This document shows, in pieces, positions 14,010 to 16,795 of a stretch of 16,795 bases of DNA (positions are counted from its first letter, which is position 1; each line of letters opens with the position of its first letter). The notes under the pieces are model-generated. The model ran no database searches, was not told the DNA's origin, and saw only the letters and a list, made by a program, of their open reading frames with translations. A program made the translations under genes and the position numbers. The DNA comes from an uncultured Oscillibacter sp. (lineage in GTDB: Bacteria; Bacillota; Clostridia; Oscillospirales; Oscillospiraceae): the NCBI GenBank assembly GCA_946494635.1, contig CAMMCS010000021.1, positions 1 through 16,795 on the forward strand, written 5' to 3'.

Positions 14010-14673
14010 TCACTGTCCGAACAGCCATCCCATGATCTCCGGGTCACGGGCGAACAGATTGCCGCCGCCGTGCTGGTTGGGCGCGCCGCCCTCCGTAAAG
14101 TAGGCGGCGTCCTTGATGTCCAGCACCAGGAGCAGCTCGATCTCCTCATCGGAAAGCCCCGCCTCTGTATAGAGCTCGTGGAGTTGGTCGTATGCCTCCC
14201 GGCTGGGCTCGGAGCCGTAGTACTCGTCGCTCTCCCCAATCACTGAGCTGCGGAGCAGCCACGATCATCTTGTCGTTGTAGTTCAGCGCCTCAAATGCAA
14301 AGTTCTCGCTGTATAGGTTCTGCCCCATGCCCTGGAAGTACAGGCCCTCATAGCCGGGGAGGGTAAGGAACAGAGCGTATGCCTCGCTGCCGTCATAGCT
14401 GTCCGGGATGTAAATATGGTAGTGGATGTCCCCCTCCGGGGCGTGGAGTACGTTGTCCATCTGGAAACCCCGGTAGGTCTCTGCCCCCTGAGTAACCTCC
14501 AGTTCCGGCTCCGGGGATGGATCAGGGGCAGGCTCTGGCGTTTCCTGCACCTGTGCCGGCGGTTCGGGCGTTTCCGGGGTGGACTGCACTGTGCCCTCCG
14601 CCCCGCAGGCGGTGAGGCTCAGTTCCATGGTCAGCGTCAGAAACAATGTGAAAATCTGTTGAATGGAAAACAT
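14010..14673 (-). pseudogene. Lipoprotein hydrolase with central deletion and frameshift
   Basis: ATG 14673 (AGAAGG 7 nt upstream) starts a lipoprotein: lipobox LTAC with Cys23, then a Pro/Glu linker (STPETPEPPAQVQETPEP) and the N-terminal part of an alpha/beta hydrolase (HYHIYIPDSYDGSEAYALFLTLPGYEG, then MIVAAPQLSDWGE). At about 14230-14245 the sense moves to another frame that gives the family C-terminus: IGESDEYYGSEP, then DEEIELLLVLD, DQHGGGN-like NQHGGGN and EIMGWLFGQ, ending at 14010. The middle with the catalytic GxSxG is gone, so the product cannot be an active hydrolase. It is first in the operon under the shared promoter at 14696-14750 and lies 47 bp before the DUF4405 gene. Confidence 0.85.
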
Positions 14674-14695
14674 AGTGGCACCTTCTTTCGGGACT

Positions 14696-14750
14696 ATTGT
14701 AGCCCGAAGCCGGCACCGGAGGAAGTTCCGATTGGTTAGGGAGTGTAAAC
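14696..14750 (-). promoter_or_regulatory. Shared promoter/operator, copy C (hydrolase/DUF4405/AKR operon)
   Basis: On the minus strand the element (14750 to 14721) begins GTTTACACTCCCTAACC and ends ATCGGAACTTCC. A 19-bp spacer (14720-14702) and TACAAT (14701-14696) follow. The -10 box is 22 bp before ATG 14673, so the leader is very short. The second half is nearly identical to copy A. Confidence 0.82.
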
Positions 14751-15094
14751 GAAAGGGTATATATACTCGCATAAAAAATGGTTCAAATAATCTGATAATT
14801 ATTATATTAGATCGTCGCGGGATTGTATGGGGATTTTGTCTCCGCAGAGCCATTTTATTGGGCTGTGCCGCTCCGGCAGTGGACGTAAAAGTCCTCGTAC
14901 AGCGTATCTGATTTTCTGATTTACGAGCAGCGTAGACGATATGTAACGCCACACTCTGCTGTGTAGTGAAACGTCTGCGCTGAACGCTTTTGTATTGCCA
15001 CTGTGGGTACTACTGGTCTATGGGCCGACAATTTTGTTGGGCAGTGCCTTGCAGAAGTACAGCGACAACGGGACGTTGCAGTTTATACATTAGC
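14751..15094. other. AT-richer intergenic stretch, possible remnant of a membrane-protein gene
   Basis: No intact gene is supported. Base composition is clearly more AT-rich than in the operons to the left. On the plus strand a short frame ending at TAG 15091-15093 reads FVLPLWVLLVYGPTILLG then SALQKYSDN. It looks like one membrane helix and a tail but has no recognisable start or partner, so it may be a gene fragment or chance. Confidence 0.3.
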
Positions 15095-15132
15095 AGGGGC
15101 CAGACACAACCCCCTGGTTGTGTCTGGCCCCT
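15095..15132 (-). terminator. Terminator of the toxin-antitoxin operon
   Basis: A perfect 17-bp inverted repeat (15095-15111 with 15116-15132; arm AGGGGCCAGACACAACC) with a 4-nt loop begins 3 bp after the toxin stop. There is little T-run on either strand, but stem length and position argue for a transcript end. Confidence 0.65.
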
Positions 15133-15135
15133 CCT

Positions 15136-15522
15136 TCATTCATCTGTCCGCAAGTGCTCACAGATCCAGTTGTACAACTGCTGTTCGTCCATTGTACCGG
15201 ACGCAATGGAAATAAACGCGTCAGAGAGCTCTCCGGTGTGAAGCTGGAGCTCATACCCATTCCACTTGAGGATCAACTGGACCATCAGAGCGCCGATCCG
15301 TTTGTTGCCGTCCAAAAACGCGTGATTGGAGGCCAAGCCATAGCCAAGACGAGCTGCTTTTTCGGGGACGGTAGGGTAAAGATCCGTATTTCCGAAGGAC
15401 TGGAGCGGCGCGGCTACGGCGGCCTCCAGCAATGCCCGATCCCGAAGGCCGTCCATACCGCCGGATCTCTCGATTATGCGGGAATGAAGGGCAATCACAT
15501 CATCTGCCGTTACCCAGATCAT
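15136..15522 (-). CDS. Doc-type (death-on-curing, Fic fold) toxin
   Basis: A 128-residue protein of normal Doc length. The Fic/Doc motif is HAFLDGNKRIGALM (canonical HxFx(D/E)(A/G)NKR), with the catalytic His. N-terminal VIALHSRIIERSGGMDGLRDRALLEAAVAAP and YGLASNHAF are standard Doc family features. Phage P1 Doc phosphorylates EF-Tu and halts translation; the same target is likely but unproven here. ATG 15522 overlaps the antitoxin stop by 4 bp (ATGA), so production is coupled to the antitoxin. The gene is followed by the terminator at 15095-15132. Confidence 0.93.
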   Translation of the reverse strand: MIWVTADDVIALHSRIIERSGGMDGLRDRALLEAAVAAPLQSFGNTDLYPTVPEKAARLGYGLASNHAFLDGNKRIGALMVQLILKWNGYELQLHTGELSDAFISIASGTMDEQQLYNWICEHLRTDE

Positions 15523-15770
15523 TCCGCCATCCTCCGGTAGTCCTCCGCAAACTGCTCCAGAACCGTGTCCGCGTCGGCCAGCATTTGGGCGCGTGTCGGT
15601 ACGCCCTCTGCTTCCTGGATCTTGATTGGAAATGGCATCCCCTTGGCCCGGACGAAAGCGTTGGCGAACAAGTTGAAGGCCGTGGATGTGGTCATCCCCA
15701 ACTCCTTGCAGATGGCGGACATCTGCGCCTTTACGTCGGCATCGATGCGAAAAGTCATATTAGCGTCCAT
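15519..15770 (-). CDS. RelB/DinJ-family antitoxin
   Basis: An 83-residue protein. NMTFRIDADVKAQMSAICKELGMTTSTAFNLFANAFVRAKGMPFPI is the ribbon-helix-helix DNA-binding and dimerisation part typical of RelB/DinJ antitoxins. The remaining C-terminal helix (RAQMLADADTVLEQFAEDYRRMAE) should wrap the toxin. ATG 15770 has an ideal AAGGAGG 7 nt upstream; the frame is open further upstream but that part has no similarity. It is first in the operon, as usual for antitoxins, and its promoter carries a dyad that it probably binds. The unusual point is the partner: RelB-type antitoxins mostly neutralise RelE/YafQ toxins, while Doc normally pairs with Phd. Confidence 0.92.
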   Translation of the reverse strand: MDANMTFRIDADVKAQMSAICKELGMTTSTAFNLFANAFVRAKGMPFPIKIQEAEGVPTRAQMLADADTVLEQFAEDYRRMAE

Positions 15771-15792
15771 TATTGCACCTCCTTGCATTGCG

Positions 15793-15821
15793 ATTATATT
15801 ACATTCTATGTGCAATATCAA
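15793..15821 (-). promoter_or_regulatory. Promoter and operator of the toxin-antitoxin operon
   Basis: On the minus strand TTGATA (15821-15816), 17 bp, and TATAAT (15798-15793) form a near-consensus SigA promoter 22 bp before the antitoxin ATG. A dyad at 15796-15818 (ATATTGCA, 7 nt, TGTAATAT) fills the spacer and is the probable ribbon-helix-helix operator for autorepression. Confidence 0.85.
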
Positions 15822-16090
15822 GTGTTTGCTGTAAACAATTTGGCTACACGTATTTTGCGCCCGGCTGAAATTTTCAAAAAACTTTTCCCAAGGGGGGCAA
15901 AAATTAGGGGGCCGTTTCTCCATTTATTATGAAAGGGCAATAACGGGCGCCTCCGCCGGCAGGAGTTTTGAAAAATTTTTGCCGGGAGGGGGTGAAAATA
16001 CCCCCTTCATTTCTACATGCTTAATGAAGGGGCTTTTCAGGAGGCTTCCTGCCCCGAGCCCTTATCCTGTTATGAGAGAAGGTCTTTCCC
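15822..16090. repeat. Non-coding stretch with stacked hairpins before the DUF6100-like gene
   Basis: No gene is supported. The right half has three overlapping inverted repeats on the plus strand: GGGGGT/ACCCCC (15988-16005), CCCCTTCATT/AATGAAGGGG (16002-16032) and AGGA/TCCT with GGGGC/GCCCC (16029-16055). Neighbouring hairpins share bases, so they cannot all form at once. G- and A-runs such as those at 15889-15917 resemble non-coding parts of clostridial conjugative elements, which is only an impression. Confidence 0.5.
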
Positions 16091-16661
16091 ATGAAATCAC
16101 ACGATCCGATCCGCAGCGAACAGCGCCTGCTGGAGGCACTCCGGGCCGCGGAGACGGCGACACTCGCCCTGCGGGACTATGCCCGCCACCGTCCTGCCGC
16201 CGGGACCGCCCGCAGCAGGAGACCCGTCCATCGGCGAGAAGGCGCCCGCCAGGGTGGAGCTGCTGGAGAACGGCTGGCTGGCCGTCACCCTGGAGGCCGT
16301 CCTGCCTCGACGGGGCGACGGCGACCGCAGCCGCTTCCTGGCCCACTCCCTGCGCGCAGCCATCCGACAGGCGTTTCCAGACCAGTTACCGCCCAAGTTC
16401 CACATCTGCGTCCTGGCTTATGAACACATCTACGGCCCGGGCCGCCGCTTTTTGGATCACGACAATATGGAGCTGAAGCACTGTCAGGATGTGCTGGAGG
16501 CGGCGTTCCTTACCAACGACACCTCCGCCCTCTGCTCCGCCTTCCAGTGCAGCCACCGGGGCGAACGGAACGCCACCCGCATCTGGGTCCTGCCCGCCGA
16601 GGCGTTCCCCAGGTGGCTGGAGACCCATCGGGAGTCCTGGGCCGGACCACCGGAAACCTGA
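16091..16661 (+). pseudogene. DUF6100-like mobile-element protein, frameshifted
   Basis: The N-terminal frame starts at ATG 16091 behind AGAGAAGG (8 nt) and gives a charged helix, SEQRLLEALRAAETATLALRDYARHR. The sense then moves by one base to the frame that ends at TGA 16661, with VELLENGWLAVTLEAVLP, FHICVLAYEHIYGP, LDHDNMELKHCQDVLEAAF, TNDTSALCSAFQCSH and a closing IWVLPAEAFPRWL. This C-terminal half resembles DUF6100 proteins carried by clostridial integrative elements; function unknown. The shift falls between about 16190 and 16240, and one extra base explains it. An alternative is a shorter intact protein from ATG 16179, but I see no good ribosome site for it. Confidence 0.55.
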
Positions 16662-16676
16662 AACAATAGAGGAAAA

Positions 16677-16795
16677 ATGATCCGAAAAAACATACCGATT
16701 TCTGATTTTTCGCGCCTATGGATTTTCGGTGCCGCTTTTGGGCCGGAAAGCCAGTATTCCCAAGGGGTCCGGCCGTGGAGTTCCAACGCCGTTGG
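16677..16795 (+). CDS. Start of an unrecognised ORF, cut by the window end
   Basis: ATG 16677 lies 15 bp after the DUF6100-like stop, with AGAGG about 4 nt upstream, and stays open for 39 codons to the window edge (RKNIPISDFSRLWIFGAAFGPESQYSQG and on). No family recognised; the short length means it could be chance. Confidence 0.35.
   Translation, partial: MIRKNIPISDFSRLWIFGAAFGPESQYSQGVRPWSSNAV

Noticed and set aside
14146..14952. 268-residue frame reaching upstream of the hydrolase pseudogene
   Set aside because: The part before ATG 14673 covers the promoter and AT-rich DNA with no similarity; ribosome site and signal peptide place the start at 14673.
1..16795. CRISPR array or insertion sequence
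   Set aside because: I saw no regularly spaced direct repeats, no transposase and no matching terminal inverted repeats.

Overview
The window looks like chromosome from a high-GC, Gram-positive gut Clostridia, most likely in or near the Oscillospiraceae. This is inferred from AGGAGG-type ribosome binding sites, SigA-type promoters, high G+C with strong codon bias, and the families present (flavoredoxin, several aldo/keto reductases, MATE, lipoproteins with Clostridia-style lipoboxes, DUF6100-like protein). No species can be named from sequence alone.

Layout. (1) 1-500: the 3' half of a tRNA-Pro(CGG) with its terminator but no matching 5' half, followed by a decayed tyrosine-integrase tail. 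This looks like the scar of an integrated element. (2) 501-5070: flavin reductase, an internally deleted AKR, an intact AKR, an NADP-type zinc alcohol dehydrogenase and a MATE exporter, all on the minus strand. (3) 5096-8759: a flavodoxin-like iron-sulfur-type reductase that leads into the MATE gene; upstream, an AKR, an esterase-713-like lipoprotein and a flavodoxin-domain lipoprotein form an operon. (4) 8836-10961: an iron-ADH-fold protein that has lost its metal ligands, and a LysR-type regulator. (5) 11083-14673: an iron-sulfur AKR, a frameshifted lipoprotein hydrolase, a DUF4405 membrane cytochrome-like protein and a hydrolase gene with its catalytic centre deleted. (6) 15136-15770: a RelB-like antitoxin / Doc (Fic-fold) toxin pair with its own promoter. 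(7) 15822-16795: a mobile-element-like region with stacked hairpins, a frameshifted DUF6100-like gene and the start of one more ORF.

The main result is a shared promoter/operator upstream of four separate transcription units (3640-3694, 8796-8850, 10003-10057, 14696-14750). Each copy has a 30-bp upstream element with 17 invariant positions, including a T-N11-A pair, then exactly 19 bp of unconserved spacer, then TAYAAT. It heads the Zn-ADH/AKR/flavin-reductase operon, the AKR/esterase/flavodoxin-lipoprotein operon, the iron-ADH-like gene and the hydrolase/DUF4405/hydrolase/AKR operon. The LysR gene in the middle is the obvious candidate regulator. Together these genes look like one local regulon of cytosolic NAD(P)H/flavin reductases plus cell-surface esterases, a surface flavodoxin and a membrane cytochrome, perhaps for handling an imported or extracellular carbonyl, ester or quinone compound; the substrate is unknown. 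Several members are decaying (an internal deletion, a central deletion with frameshift, a single-base frameshift, lost metal sites), so the system may be partly redundant or under relaxed selection in this strain.
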